Assembly (NCBI RefSeq): GCF_032062175.1 | Contig: NZ_DAMBQK010000023.1 | Location: forward strand, 1 to 64,000 | Length of the DNA: 64,000 bases | From: Atlantibacter sp032062175 | GTDB lineage: Bacteria; Pseudomonadota; Gammaproteobacteria; Enterobacterales; Enterobacteriaceae | Direction: 5' to 3' | In this document: piece after piece, positions 9,649 to 18,558 of the stretch | Layout: each line of letters begins with the position of its first letter | Position numbering within the stretch: the first letter of the stretch is position 1 | Program-made: the position numbers and the translations under genes | Notes under the pieces: model-generated | Told to the model about the DNA's origin: nothing | The model's database searches: none | Seen by the model: the letters and a program-made list of their open reading frames with translations, nothing else

Positions 9649-9748
9649 CCCCGTAACCCTTTGAAAAATGTCAAAACACGGGAAATACCACCAAAGTGGC
9701 AGAGAAATTTATTTTTTAAGCAATTGTATTGAATAGTTATTTTCAGAT

Positions 9749-9799
9749 AAGGGTAGATTTTAGCCGCCGTTATTCAGCATAACGGGGTATTTGGGGGTA
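9749..9799 (-). promoter_or_regulatory. Candidate NarL heptamers upstream of narG
   Basis: Minus-strand heptamers TACCCTT (9755-9749), TACCCCG (9789-9783) and TACCCCC (9799-9793) resemble the NarL consensus TACYYMT. The last is about 196 bases upstream of the predicted narG start, close to the essential -195 NarL site of E. coli. The 369 bases between narG and the patatin-like gene (9542-9910) hold this control region and nothing else that I recognise. Confidence 0.5.
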
Positions 9800-9910
9800 G
9801 AAGCGTAGTGCTGCATGTGAGGCTCAGTAAAAAGTGTGACGCCGCGCAAACCGCGGTTCGCTACAGTAATAATAACGCGGTGTTATTACTCACTATGAGG
9901 GAGTATGCCC

Positions 9911-12238
9911 ATGTCTGCCGACCAACCTGAAACCAGCGCCAAACTTACCTCAACCGAGCGAACCTGGATTGACTACCGGCGCGCCAAAGCGGGAGTGGAT
10001 AAAAACCTGCCGGAAATTGGCCTGGCATTGTCCGGCGGCGGGATCCGCAGTGCCACCTTCTGCCTCGGCATCATCCGCGCGCTGGCAAAAAACCGCCTGC
10101 TCAGCCGCGTTGATTTCCTTTCTACCGTGTCGGGCGGCGGTTACACCGGCGGGATGCTGGGCCGCCTGTTTCATGCCGACACTACGCCGAAGCAGGTTGA
10201 GCAGGCGCTTGCCAGTGATTCCACCCTGCTGCTGTGGTGGTTACGTAATAACGGTCGCTACCTGACACCCGCCGGGATAAGCGACCTGACACAATCTTTG
10301 GCGCAAATTCTGCGCGCGTTCCTGTTCACCTTTATGCTGATCACCCTGCTCTCCACGCTGGTGTGCAGTCTGGCTATCGGATTACGCACGCTGTTTGGCC
10401 CGTGGCTGGATGGCTTCGGTACTGCGCTGGCGGTTCCGCTGGCGTTTGCCGGCTGGCAATGCTGCGCCTACTGGTGTTTTGAATCGCGACGGCGCTATTT
10501 TGCCGCCAGCGCCGTGATGACCGTGATTATTCTGCTGATCGTCCTGACGCGAACCTCGCTGCCGTGGTGGTTATCCCTGAGCCTGGCCGGGCTGTGCCTC
10601 GCCCCGGCAGTAGCCGAAGGCCTAATACTCAAAAAGGGGCTTCCCGCCCTGCGGTTGTACCTCACCCGTTCCCTGACGGTCTGCCTACTGGTGGCCGCCG
10701 GGCTACTGTTCATCGGTCTGGTGAACCGGCTGGGATACGCAACCTGGTATGCGCTGGAGCGCGACATTGATGATATTTATGTCGCCCTGCCCGCCACGCT
10801 GGCACTGCTGAAACTGGTGGGGGAAATACGTCCGTTGCGGCGTTTAGGCGCGAAGCTGGCCGCCTTCGGCAACCGTAAAAACGCCAACCCGCTGGCGTGG
10901 GTGAATATCGCAGGCTTCCTGCTGGCCTTTGCGGTACTGATTTTTGGCTGCGCCGGGTTGATTGACTTCACCAACCGCTGGTCGGCGTTCTGGCCTGGCG
11001 TCAGCGCCCATTATCTGCCTGTCATTGAGGCGCTGGCTGCGCTGTTGGTGTTGATGGCGTGGCGCGATCTGACCCGCTTTCTCAACCTCAGCTCCCTGCA
11101 CAATCTTTATCGCGCCCGTATTGAACGCGCCTGGCTGTCGGTAGCGAATTTCGCCGCTGCCGGAAGCAAACGGCCACGCTTCCCCTGCGATCCGGCACAG
11201 CCTTACAGCCGCGAACAGGCAGAACAGATTGAGAAAGTCACCGCCGCGCTGCCCGACGACGACATCCGTTTCGCCCACTACAACCCCGCGCAGTTCGGTG
11301 GCCCGCTGCATCTCATCACCTGCTGCATTAACCAGACGGTGGATGACCGCACCGGCAATTACAATGCCGATCGTAAAGGGATTGCGTTAACTGTCAGTAC
11401 CTTAGGCGTGGAAACCGGCACTGGCGAAGCGCAACCGATGATCGATAACACCCACGCGACACTGTCACGTTGGCTGGCGATTTCCGGGGCGGCGGCCAGT
11501 ACCGGGATGGGATCGCGAACCGCGCCGGGGCTGGCGTTTTTGCTGTTCTTTTTTGGCGGCCGGTTAGGCTACTGGTCGAAAAATCTGGTAACCCCCGCCA
11601 GCGAAATCCGCACCGCCCGCGACAATCCGGATCGCAATGGCTGCTGGGCATTCTTCAGCGCCCTGTTCGCCCCGGCAGGTTATCTGTTTGGTGAAATGTT
11701 TGCCCGCTTTCCCGGCCTCGGCAATGCCAAATGGTATCTCTCTGATGGCGGGCACTTCGAGAACACTGCGGTATATGCGCTACTGAAACGCCGGTTGCCG
11801 GTTATTGTCGTTGCCGACTGCGGCGCGGACCCCACGTTCCAGTTTGCGGATATCGAAAACCTGGTGCGTAAAGCGCGCATTGATTTCCAGACCCGGCTCA
11901 CCTTTTACGACTTCCTGCCGCTTAATGACGTTGGCGAAATGGCACAACTGCGCGCCGGAACAGCCGCCGCGCCGCTGTTAATGGCGCGCATTGCGTACCC
12001 GGATCGTGCGCCTGGTGTTTTGATGGTCATCAAACCACACCTTCTGGAAGAGATGCCGCTGGATAGCGAGCGCTATGCCCGGCGTAACTCGCTGTTTCCC
12101 CAGCAGACTACCGGGGATCAATTTTTTGATGAGGCACAATGGGAGGCGTATCACCAGCTTGGCTGGCAAACGGGGCTGACTGTCGATGAAACGCTGCTGA
12201 TGGACGCGCTGGCCTGGGCCCGAAAGGCATCGCCGTGA
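9911..12238 (+). CDS. Patatin-like phospholipase, multi-spanning membrane protein
   Basis: A 775-residue protein. The patatin oxyanion motif LSGGGIRSATF and the nucleophile serine in FLSTVSGGGYTGG are within the first 80 residues. The matching catalytic aspartate is in LSDGGHFENTA near residue 612. Between them are about seven to eight hydrophobic segments, so the catalytic parts are split by a membrane domain. Patatin proteins hydrolyse acyl esters; the substrate here is unknown. An ATG six bases upstream (9905) is too close to the GAGGGAG ribosome site (9897-9903), which is correctly spaced for 9911. It is inserted between narG and narK, genes that are adjacent in E. coli. Confidence 0.85.
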   Translation: MSADQPETSAKLTSTERTWIDYRRAKAGVDKNLPEIGLALSGGGIRSATFCLGIIRALAKNRLLSRVDFLSTVSGGGYTGGMLGRLFHADTTPKQVEQALASDSTLLLWWLRNNGRYLTPAGISDLTQSLAQILRAFLFTFMLITLLSTLVCSLAIGLRTLFGPWLDGFGTALAVPLAFAGWQCCAYWCFESRRRYFAASAVMTVIILLIVLTRTSLPWWLSLSLAGLCLAPAVAEGLILKKGLPALRLYLTRSLTVCLLVAAGLLFIGLVNRLGYATWYALERDIDDIYVALPATLALLKLVGEIRPLRRLGAKLAAFGNRKNANPLAWVNIAGFLLAFAVLIFGCAGLIDFTNRWSAFWPGVSAHYLPVIEALAALLVLMAWRDLTRFLNLSSLHNLYRARIERAWLSVANFAAAGSKRPRFPCDPAQPYSREQAEQIEKVTAALPDDDIRFAHYNPAQFGGPLHLITCCINQTVDDRTGNYNADRKGIALTVSTLGVETGTGEAQPMIDNTHATLSRWLAISGAAASTGMGSRTAPGLAFLLFFFGGRLGYWSKNLVTPASEIRTARDNPDRNGCWAFFSALFAPAGYLFGEMFARFPGLGNAKWYLSDGGHFENTAVYALLKRRLPVIVVADCGADPTFQFADIENLVRKARIDFQTRLTFYDFLPLNDVGEMAQLRAGTAAAPLLMARIAYPDRAPGVLMVIKPHLLEEMPLDSERYARRNSLFPQQTTGDQFFDEAQWEAYHQLGWQTGLTVDETLLMDALAWARKASP

Positions 12239-12241
12239 AGC

Positions 12242-12267
12242 AAAAAAAAGCGCGGACTAAGCCGCGC
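12242..12267 (-). terminator. narK terminator
   Basis: A GCGCGG/CCGCGC stem (12250-12267) is followed on the minus strand by eight T residues (12249-12242). It lies 33 bases beyond the narK stop and also just after the convergent patatin gene. Confidence 0.8.
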
Positions 12268-12299
12268 AAAGGATAACACAAACCGTTAAATCGCTATTT

Positions 12300-13688
12300 T
12301 CAGGCGGATTTACGGCCGTACACCAGCCACGTCACCACCACACAAACAATGTAAAAAACAAGGAAGACTTTCATGGCGTCCGCCGGGGAGCCGGTCAGCT
12401 CCAGCGAGGTGCCGAACGCTTTCGGGATAAAGAACCCGCCAATCGCGCCAATCGCCGAGATAAAGCCCAGCGCCGCCGCGGTGTCGGTGGCCGATTCGCG
12501 CATCGCCTGCTCTTCGCTGCCGCCCGCCGCTTTCACGCGGTCCATAGTCAGCTTACGGAAAATCACCGAAATCATCTGGAAAGTGGACCCGCTGCCCAGA
12601 CCGGCGGTTAAGAACAGCATCAGGAAGACAGCGAAGAAGGCGATAAAGCTGCCGCCCTGGCCCGCCGTCGGCAAGGTGGTGAACAGCAAGGCGCTGAAAA
12701 TAGCCATCAGCACAAAGTTCACCAGCGTCACCCGGATGCCGCCGAGTTTATCGGACAGCGCCCCGCCCGCCGAACGCGCCAGCGCGCCAATCAGCGGCCC
12801 GAAGAAGGCGAAGTGCAGAATATTCACATCCGGGAATTGGGTTTTGGTCAGCATCGCGAATCCGGCACAAAACCCGATAAACGAGCCAAAGGTCGCCAGA
12901 TACAGGAAGCTCATGATCCACAGATGCGCGCGCTTTAATACCGGCAATTGAGAGCGCAGCGACGCTTTCGAGGCAGCCAGGTCGTTCATGCCGAACCAGG
13001 CGGCAACGGTGAAAATCGCCAGCAGCGGCACCCAAATCCAGGCGGCGTTTTCCAGGTACAGCGTCGAGCCGTCCGGCTGAACCACGCCACCACCGCCAAA
13101 GAAGGCAAAAATCGACATTGAAATCGCCAGGGGTGCCAGCAGTTGCATCACGCTAACGCCGAGGTTGCCGAAACCGCCGTTAATGCCCAGCGCGCCGCCC
13201 TGCTTCTGCTTCGGAAAGAAGAAGCTGATGTTCGCCATGCTGGAGGCAAAGTTAGCGCCCGCGAAACCGCACAGCAGGGAAATAATGATAAAGGTGCTGA
13301 ACGGCGTGGCGCTGTCCTGCACCGCAAACCCTAACCACAGGCACGGGATAATCAAAATGCCGGTGCTGAGCGCAGTCCAGCGGCGTCCGCCGAACAGCGG
13401 CACCATAAAAGCGTAAGGTACGCGCAGCAGCGCGCCGGACACCGACGGCAGCGCGGTCAGCATAAACAGCTGATCGGTCGAGAAATTAAAACCCACTTTG
13501 TTCAGATTGACCGCCACGGCGCTGAAAATCATCCAGACGCAAAACGCCAGCAGCAGGCAGGGAACGGAAATCCACAGATTACGACGCGCAATGTGTTGCC
13601 CCTGCTGTTGCCAGAAGGCGGCATCTTCAGGACGCCAGTCGGTGATCAGCGGACCTGATGACGAAGTCGGAACGGAGGATTGGCTCAT
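12300..13688 (-). CDS. narK: Nitrate/nitrite transporter NarK
   Basis: A 462-residue major facilitator protein with twelve hydrophobic segments that imports nitrate and exports nitrite during nitrate respiration. Family signatures include GFAGANFASSMANISFFFP and the second nitrate signature near GSGSTFQMISVIFRK; substrate arginines occur in the helices around LLRVPYAFMVP and the C-terminal half. It is one residue shorter than E. coli NarK. It is divergent from narX across a 319-base control region holding an FNR box and NarL-type heptamers. Confidence 0.97.
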   Translation of the reverse strand: MSQSSVPTSSSGPLITDWRPEDAAFWQQQGQHIARRNLWISVPCLLLAFCVWMIFSAVAVNLNKVGFNFSTDQLFMLTALPSVSGALLRVPYAFMVPLFGGRRWTALSTGILIIPCLWLGFAVQDSATPFSTFIIISLLCGFAGANFASSMANISFFFPKQKQGGALGINGGFGNLGVSVMQLLAPLAISMSIFAFFGGGGVVQPDGSTLYLENAAWIWVPLLAIFTVAAWFGMNDLAASKASLRSQLPVLKRAHLWIMSFLYLATFGSFIGFCAGFAMLTKTQFPDVNILHFAFFGPLIGALARSAGGALSDKLGGIRVTLVNFVLMAIFSALLFTTLPTAGQGGSFIAFFAVFLMLFLTAGLGSGSTFQMISVIFRKLTMDRVKAAGGSEEQAMRESATDTAAALGFISAIGAIGGFFIPKAFGTSLELTGSPADAMKVFLVFYIVCVVVTWLVYGRKSA

Positions 13689-13747
13689 AGATACCTCAGA
13701 AACGTGAAATAACTGTCGCCACCTTAGGCGTTCGCGGTGCGTGTAAG

Positions 13748-13761
13748 TTGATGTAAATCAA
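13748..13761 (-). promoter_or_regulatory. FNR box of the narK promoter
   Basis: TTGATGTAAATCAA is a perfect match to TTGAT-N4-ATCAA. Its centre (13754.5) lies about 41 bases upstream of a start point expected from the minus-strand hexamer TAAGGT (13726-13721), so it should act as the class II FNR site that drives narK without oxygen. Confidence 0.9.
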
Positions 13762-13887
13762 TGGATAAGCGGACGGTTTAGCGGGCGAAAATCGCCTATT
13801 ATCCTTTGTGAGTAGCAAGGATGGCTAAAAAAAGTGTGGTTTTTCACTCCAGTGCGTGGGGTAAGCCCACCCGGTCCTCCAACGCTC

Positions 13888-13937
13888 TACCCACCGGCAA
13901 TAAAGGAGTAACCCCTTGTTGGTATGGGTATACTCCA
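13888..13937. promoter_or_regulatory. Candidate NarL heptamer cluster between narK and narX
   Basis: Four NarL-like heptamers (consensus TACYYMT) are clustered: TACCCAC (13888-13894, plus), TACTCCT (13910-13904, minus), TACCCAT (13930-13924, minus) and TACTCCA (13931-13937, plus). They lie about 175-220 bases upstream of the predicted narK start, similar to E. coli narK. The rest of the 319-base gap (13689-14007) contains the narK promoter and no gene. Confidence 0.55.
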
Positions 13938-14007
13938 TACTATGTTTGAGAATAACGGCCTACTTTCCATGCCCCTGTTTGTGCGACCCGTCAGGAAACT
14001 GAACGCC

Positions 14008-15804
14008 ATGATAAAACGCCTGTGCGCCCCGCTTACCCTCGCCAACCAGCTTGCGCTGGTGGTACTGATGCTTGCCCTGTTGGGATTAGCGGGCATGGCG
14101 GTATCGGCGTGGTTGATTCAAGGTATCCAGGGCAGCGCGCACGCCATCAACAAGGCCGGTTCCCTGCGCATGCAGAGCTATCGCCTGCTGGCAGCGGTGC
14201 CGCTGAAAAGCGATGACAACGCGCTGATGCGCGAAATTGAACAGACCGCCTGGGACCCGGAGCTGCGCCATATCGCCCAGCGCGACGGCGAAGTGCAAAA
14301 ACTTGACGCCCTGCACGCTTACTGGCGTGACCAGCTTGAACCCGCACTGCTTGAGGCCACCACTACCGACGAGGTAAAACCCGCCGTGGCGCAATTCGTC
14401 AGCCAGATTGACGCGCTGGTCAGCGGCTTTGACCACACCACCGAACAGCGCATCAGCCGGGTGATTGTGGTGCACTGGACGATGGCAATCCTCACCACCC
14501 TGCTGCTGCTGCTGGCGGTGATCTGGCTGCGCAAACGGCTGCTGCGCCCGTGGCGGCAACTGATGGCAATGGCCACCGCTATCGGCCAGCGCAACTTTAC
14601 CCATCGCGTGGCCGCCAACGGGCGCGATGAAATGGCGACTCTGGGCCGCGCGTTAAACAGCATGAGCGACGAACTGGCGGAAAGTTACGCCGGGCTGGAA
14701 GCGCGGGTGAAAGAGAAAACCGCCGGGCTGGAGTACAAGAACCAGATCCTGACCTTTTTATGGGATGCGGGCCGTCGGATGCACAGCCCGCTGCCGCTGT
14801 GTGAACGGCTGGCACCCGTGCTGGCGCGCCTGCAACAGCTTACCCCGTTGCGGGATATTGAACTGCGGATTTACGAGACCGGCGATGACGACAACTATCA
14901 GGAATTCGCCTGGCAGCCGGACCCGCGCTGTGATGAAAAAGGCTGCACCCTGTGCCCGCGCGAACGGATCAAAGGCGAGCTTAGCGATGCGACGTTGCAA
15001 TGGCGGCTGGCCGACGGGCTAACGCGCTACGGCCTGCTGCTGGCGCGTCTCCCGGAAAAATCGGCATTGAATCAGGATCAGCAGCACCTTATCGACACGC
15101 TGGTGGAGCAAATCACCTCGTCGCTGGCGCTGGAGCGCCAGCAGGATCGCCAGCAGCAGCTTATCGTGATGGAAGAGCGCGCCGCCATCGCCAGGGAACT
15201 GCATGACTCCATCGCTCAGTCGTTGTCATGTATGAAAATGCAGGTCAGCTGTTTGCAGATGCAGGGCGAGAGCCTGCCGGAGCAGAGCCAGTCGATTCTG
15301 GCGCAAATCCGCAATGAGCTGAACACCTCCTGGCGGCAATTGCGCGAACTGCTGACAACGTTCCGGCTCCAGCTTACCGAGCCGGGCCTGCGCCCGGCGC
15401 TGGAAGGCAGTTGTCAGGAATTTAGCGCCCGGCTGGGTTTCCCGGTGGCGCTGAACTATCATCTACCGCCGCGCCTGGTCCCGGCACATCAGGCTATTCA
15501 CCTGGTGCAAATCGCCCGTGAAGCGTTGAGCAACGCGCTGAAACATGCAGGCGCGAGCGAAATTAGCGTTACCGCGACCCTGAACGATAATCAGGTCAGG
15601 CTGGTCATTGCCGATAACGGCTGCGGTGTGCCGGAACACGCCGAACGTACTAACCACTATGGTTTAATTATTATGCGTGACCGCGCCCAAAGCCTGCGCG
15701 GTGACTGTCAGGTCCGGCGGCGGGAAACCGGAGGCACCGAAGTGGTGGTGACCTTTATCCCCGATACGCCCCAATTATCTGCCCGAGGAGAAGTCCATGA
15801 GTAA
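14008..15804 (+). CDS. narX: Nitrate/nitrite sensor histidine kinase NarX
   Basis: A 598-residue membrane sensor. The periplasmic P-box INKAGSLRMQSYRLL (about residues 44-58), which binds nitrate, lies between two transmembrane helices. A HAMP segment, a cysteine cluster (CDEKGCTLCP), the HisKA_3 box ARELHDSIAQSLS with the phosphorylated His near 399, and the ATPase motifs DNGCGVP and GTEVVVTF follow. The frame opens 28 codons further upstream, but that part covers the NarL heptamers; the ATG at 14008 gives the E. coli length. It overlaps narL by 8 bases. Confidence 0.96.
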   Translation: MIKRLCAPLTLANQLALVVLMLALLGLAGMAVSAWLIQGIQGSAHAINKAGSLRMQSYRLLAAVPLKSDDNALMREIEQTAWDPELRHIAQRDGEVQKLDALHAYWRDQLEPALLEATTTDEVKPAVAQFVSQIDALVSGFDHTTEQRISRVIVVHWTMAILTTLLLLLAVIWLRKRLLRPWRQLMAMATAIGQRNFTHRVAANGRDEMATLGRALNSMSDELAESYAGLEARVKEKTAGLEYKNQILTFLWDAGRRMHSPLPLCERLAPVLARLQQLTPLRDIELRIYETGDDDNYQEFAWQPDPRCDEKGCTLCPRERIKGELSDATLQWRLADGLTRYGLLLARLPEKSALNQDQQHLIDTLVEQITSSLALERQQDRQQQLIVMEERAAIARELHDSIAQSLSCMKMQVSCLQMQGESLPEQSQSILAQIRNELNTSWRQLRELLTTFRLQLTEPGLRPALEGSCQEFSARLGFPVALNYHLPPRLVPAHQAIHLVQIAREALSNALKHAGASEISVTATLNDNQVRLVIADNGCGVPEHAERTNHYGLIIMRDRAQSLRGDCQVRRRETGGTEVVVTFIPDTPQLSARGEVHE

Positions 15805-16447
15805 TCAGGAACCGGCAACGATTCTGTTAATTGACGATCACCCCATGCTGCGTACCGGCGTAAAACAGCTGATCAGCATGGCGACGGACATTACCGTCGT
15901 TGGCGAGGCCGGGAGCGGCGAGCAGGGTATCGAAATGGCGGAATCTCTCGATCCCGATCTGATTCTGCTCGATCTCAATATGCCCGGTATGAACGGCCTG
16001 GAAACCCTCGACCGCCTGCGCGAAAAAGCGCTCTCTGGCCGGGTAGTGGTGTTTAGCGTCTCCAACCATGAAGAAGACGTGGTGACGGCGCTGAAACGCG
16101 GCGCGGACGGGTATCTGCTGAAGGATATGGAGCCGGAAGAGCTGCTGAAAGCGCTGCACCAGGCGGCGGCGGGCGAGATGGTGTTAAGCGAAGCCTTGAC
16201 CCCGGTGCTGGCCGCCAGCCTGCGCGCCAACCGCGCCACCTCGGATCGCGACGTGACTCAACTGACGCCGCGCGAGCGCGATATTCTTAAGCATATTGCC
16301 CAGGGACTGCCGAATAAAATGATCGCCCGCCGTCTCGACATCACCGAGAGTACGGTCAAAGTGCACGTGAAGCATCTGCTGAAGAAAATGAAGCTGAAAT
16401 CCCGCGTCGAAGCCGCGGTATGGGTGCATCAGGAACGTATTTTCTGA
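15797..16447 (+). CDS. narL: Nitrate response regulator NarL
   Basis: A 216-residue two-component regulator. The receiver domain has the acidic pair IDDH, the phosphoacceptor Asp in LILLDLNMPGM (residue 59) and the lysine in GYLLKDME. The C-terminal LuxR-type helix-turn-helix runs through LTPRERDILKHIAQGL and STVKVHVKHLLKKM. NarX phosphorylates it when nitrate is present; it then activates narG and narK and represses other anaerobic operons. It is translationally coupled to narX and ends directly against the convergent ychO stop with no gap. Confidence 0.98.
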   Translation: MSNQEPATILLIDDHPMLRTGVKQLISMATDITVVGEAGSGEQGIEMAESLDPDLILLDLNMPGMNGLETLDRLREKALSGRVVVFSVSNHEEDVVTALKRGADGYLLKDMEPEELLKALHQAAAGEMVLSEALTPVLAASLRANRATSDRDVTQLTPRERDILKHIAQGLPNKMIARRLDITESTVKVHVKHLLKKMKLKSRVEAAVWVHQERIF

Positions 16448-17851
16448 TTATTCGTCCGGCAGCAGCGGATACGTGCGGCTGTCGTCGTTGAGTTCCACCG
16501 GCGGCGAGAGTTGCAGCGCGATGACATTCGACGTCACCCGCTGCCCTTTGTTGTCCTCCACGATGACCGACAACTGCCAGCGGTGGGTGGCGTCGGGCTG
16601 GCTGTTCCAGGCGGGCATAATGAGGGTCCAGCCGTCGATGCTGTTTTCATCAGGCGGCGCGGTCAGGCTCAGCGCCTGGGTATCGCCCTGCCAGGTCAGC
16701 CGTTTGATGCCATGAACGCTAGTCACCTGGAGCTTTAACGCCACGGTTTCGCCTGGGCTCACGGTCCAGGGCGGCGTCGCCAGAAACACCGACAGGGTTT
16801 TACGCTGGCGATACTCCACTACCGGCAGATTATTGCGCACCACGCCGTCGTAGCGGCTGCCGCGCAGCGAGGTGGCGTTGGCCACTTCACTGGCGGAAAG
16901 CTGTTTACTGAGCGGCACGCCGAAGCGGTAGTTCAGCTTCAGGCCGAGGTTATTCTGGCTCACCCCGCTTTCACCCTGTTTGTGCTGGGCGTCAATCGTC
17001 ACCAGCGGCACCGGCGTATAGCTCACCCCCACATTCACCGCCAGCGGATCGTGGTAGCCATTGCCGTTATCAAACAGATCCACCCGATCGCCGAAGTAGC
17101 GCTCAAAACTGACGCGGGTATTGATGTGCCGGTAAAACGGCAACCGCGCCTGGGCAGTCAGGTCGTAGCCCTGAGCGAAACGCTGGGCCTGCACCGCGCT
17201 GCTGTCGCGCCAACTGCCGATCGGCTGGTAATAATTGGCAGAAAAGCGCAAATTCTCGCCCCAGGCTTCCGCGCCGACCCCGGCGCGCTGCAAATGGTCA
17301 TCAAAGCGGGTGTCGTAGAAGGTGTTATAGCCCAGCAGCCAGTCGCCGGTGCGCCAGCGCTGGCCAAGACCGGCGTTGCCGGTCAGCCCTTCGCTCTGCT
17401 GGCTGACGCCGAGCTGGCTCCAGGTTAGCCCGGCGTCGCGGTCAATAAGCGGCGTAAACAGCGAACCGCGCGTGCCGGTGAACTCTCCCGCATCGTTGAC
17501 CTGCAAATCCACCTCCGCCTGGCCCCAGGGCGACAGCAGCGACTGCGCCTCACGCGCCACCCGTTCGCTGACGGCTTCCCGAAACTGATCGAAAGCGTAG
17601 GCGCGCGCCTGCTCGCTGATGCCCAGCCCGTTATCAGTCTGGCTGGCCTCCCCGAAGGATTTGGCGAATTCCGCCAGATGCTTCTCGCTGCTGTTGCCCG
17701 TGGGCGTCATACCGAGATCCGGCAGTGTGTCCTGGCTATTATCGAATGGATTGGCGGCTTGCCGGGTATCGCGGCCCTGAACGGCCTGCGCGCCTCCGGT
17801 AAACAGGAGGCTGAAAAACAGGGGGGTGAAGAGTGATTTATACAACGCCAT
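16448..17851 (-). CDS. ychO: Intimin/invasin-type inverse autotransporter YchO
   Basis: A 467-residue outer-membrane protein. It has a signal peptide (MALYKSLFTPLFFSLLFTGG, cleavage near AQA), a helical linker, then the inverse-autotransporter beta-barrel domain (about residues 95-320, with GQAEVDLQVNDAGEFTG and repeated aromatic beta strands), and a single Ig-like domain at the C-terminus (about 350-455). It lacks the long passenger of invasins. Position next to narL and length match E. coli YchO, whose function is not well established. Confidence 0.92.
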   Translation of the reverse strand: MALYKSLFTPLFFSLLFTGGAQAVQGRDTRQAANPFDNSQDTLPDLGMTPTGNSSEKHLAEFAKSFGEASQTDNGLGISEQARAYAFDQFREAVSERVAREAQSLLSPWGQAEVDLQVNDAGEFTGTRGSLFTPLIDRDAGLTWSQLGVSQQSEGLTGNAGLGQRWRTGDWLLGYNTFYDTRFDDHLQRAGVGAEAWGENLRFSANYYQPIGSWRDSSAVQAQRFAQGYDLTAQARLPFYRHINTRVSFERYFGDRVDLFDNGNGYHDPLAVNVGVSYTPVPLVTIDAQHKQGESGVSQNNLGLKLNYRFGVPLSKQLSASEVANATSLRGSRYDGVVRNNLPVVEYRQRKTLSVFLATPPWTVSPGETVALKLQVTSVHGIKRLTWQGDTQALSLTAPPDENSIDGWTLIMPAWNSQPDATHRWQLSVIVEDNKGQRVTSNVIALQLSPPVELNDDSRTYPLLPDE

Positions 17852-18006
17852 CGGGTAATGATAGCTAAGCTTTGCGCCTGGCTAAACCGCGAATCGGTTA
17901 ACCCTGGCGGTTTTGGTCGCCGCAGGCGTCATTTCCAGATTATCCTCAAACGTATTCCCCTGGCCTGCGCTACGCTTAATGCATCCAGGCCGTGTGAGAT
18001 CCCCCG

Positions 18007-18558
18007 ATGAAAAAATCACTGTTTTCAGCACTCTGTTTGCTGTCAGGGTTAGCGATGCCCGTAGCCCAGGCTGACAGCCTGTTTATTCTTCAGTCGCCGG
18101 ATTTCGCCGATAACGCGATGCTGCAAAAAAAATTCGCCGGTAACGCCAAAGATAACCCCAACTGCACCGGCGAAAACGCCTCTCCGGCGCTGGTGTGGAG
18201 CCACGCGCCCACCGGCACGAAAAGCTACGCGCTGATTATGCATGACCCCGAGGGCGCAAAAGGCCTGGGCGTCACCCATCTGGTGGCCTATAACATCCCG
18301 TCCTCGACCACCGGCTTTGCCGCCAATGCGCTGGTCAAAGAAGAGGGTTTTACCGGCGGGAAAAACAGCCCCGGCACCCCCACCTGGTACGGCCCTTGCC
18401 CGCCGCCCGGCACCGGGGCGCACCACTACACCTTTACCCTGATTGCCACCGATATGGACCCTAATCTCAACGCGGGCATGACCAAAGAGGAATTGCTGGC
18501 GGCACTGAAGGGCCATGCCCTGGCGGCCACCGGGCTAGTGGGTCGCTTTGGTCAGTGA
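18007..18558 (+). CDS. Secreted YbhB/YbcL family (PEBP-like) protein
   Basis: A 183-residue protein with a signal peptide (cleavage after VAQA, about residue 22), hence periplasmic. The phosphatidylethanolamine-binding fold is shown by SPALVWSHAP, MHDPEG, THLVAYNIP and YGPCPPPGTGAHHYTFTL, which form the ligand pocket in this family. Its role is not known; bacterial members are often called Raf kinase inhibitor-like. It is convergent with nasA, and the last 24 bases overlap the nasA 3' end on the other strand. Confidence 0.9.
   Translation: MKKSLFSALCLLSGLAMPVAQADSLFILQSPDFADNAMLQKKFAGNAKDNPNCTGENASPALVWSHAPTGTKSYALIMHDPEGAKGLGVTHLVAYNIPSSTTGFAANALVKEEGFTGGKNSPGTPTWYGPCPPPGTGAHHYTFTLIATDMDPNLNAGMTKEELLAALKGHALAATGLVGRFGQ

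Noticed and set aside
9715..9740. IHF site upstream of narG
   Set aside because: E. coli has one near -125, and the DNA here is AT-rich, but I could not fit the IHF consensus with few enough mismatches.
13924..14007. Extended NarX N-terminus
   Set aside because: It would read through the NarL heptamers, and the start at 14008 gives the conserved length.
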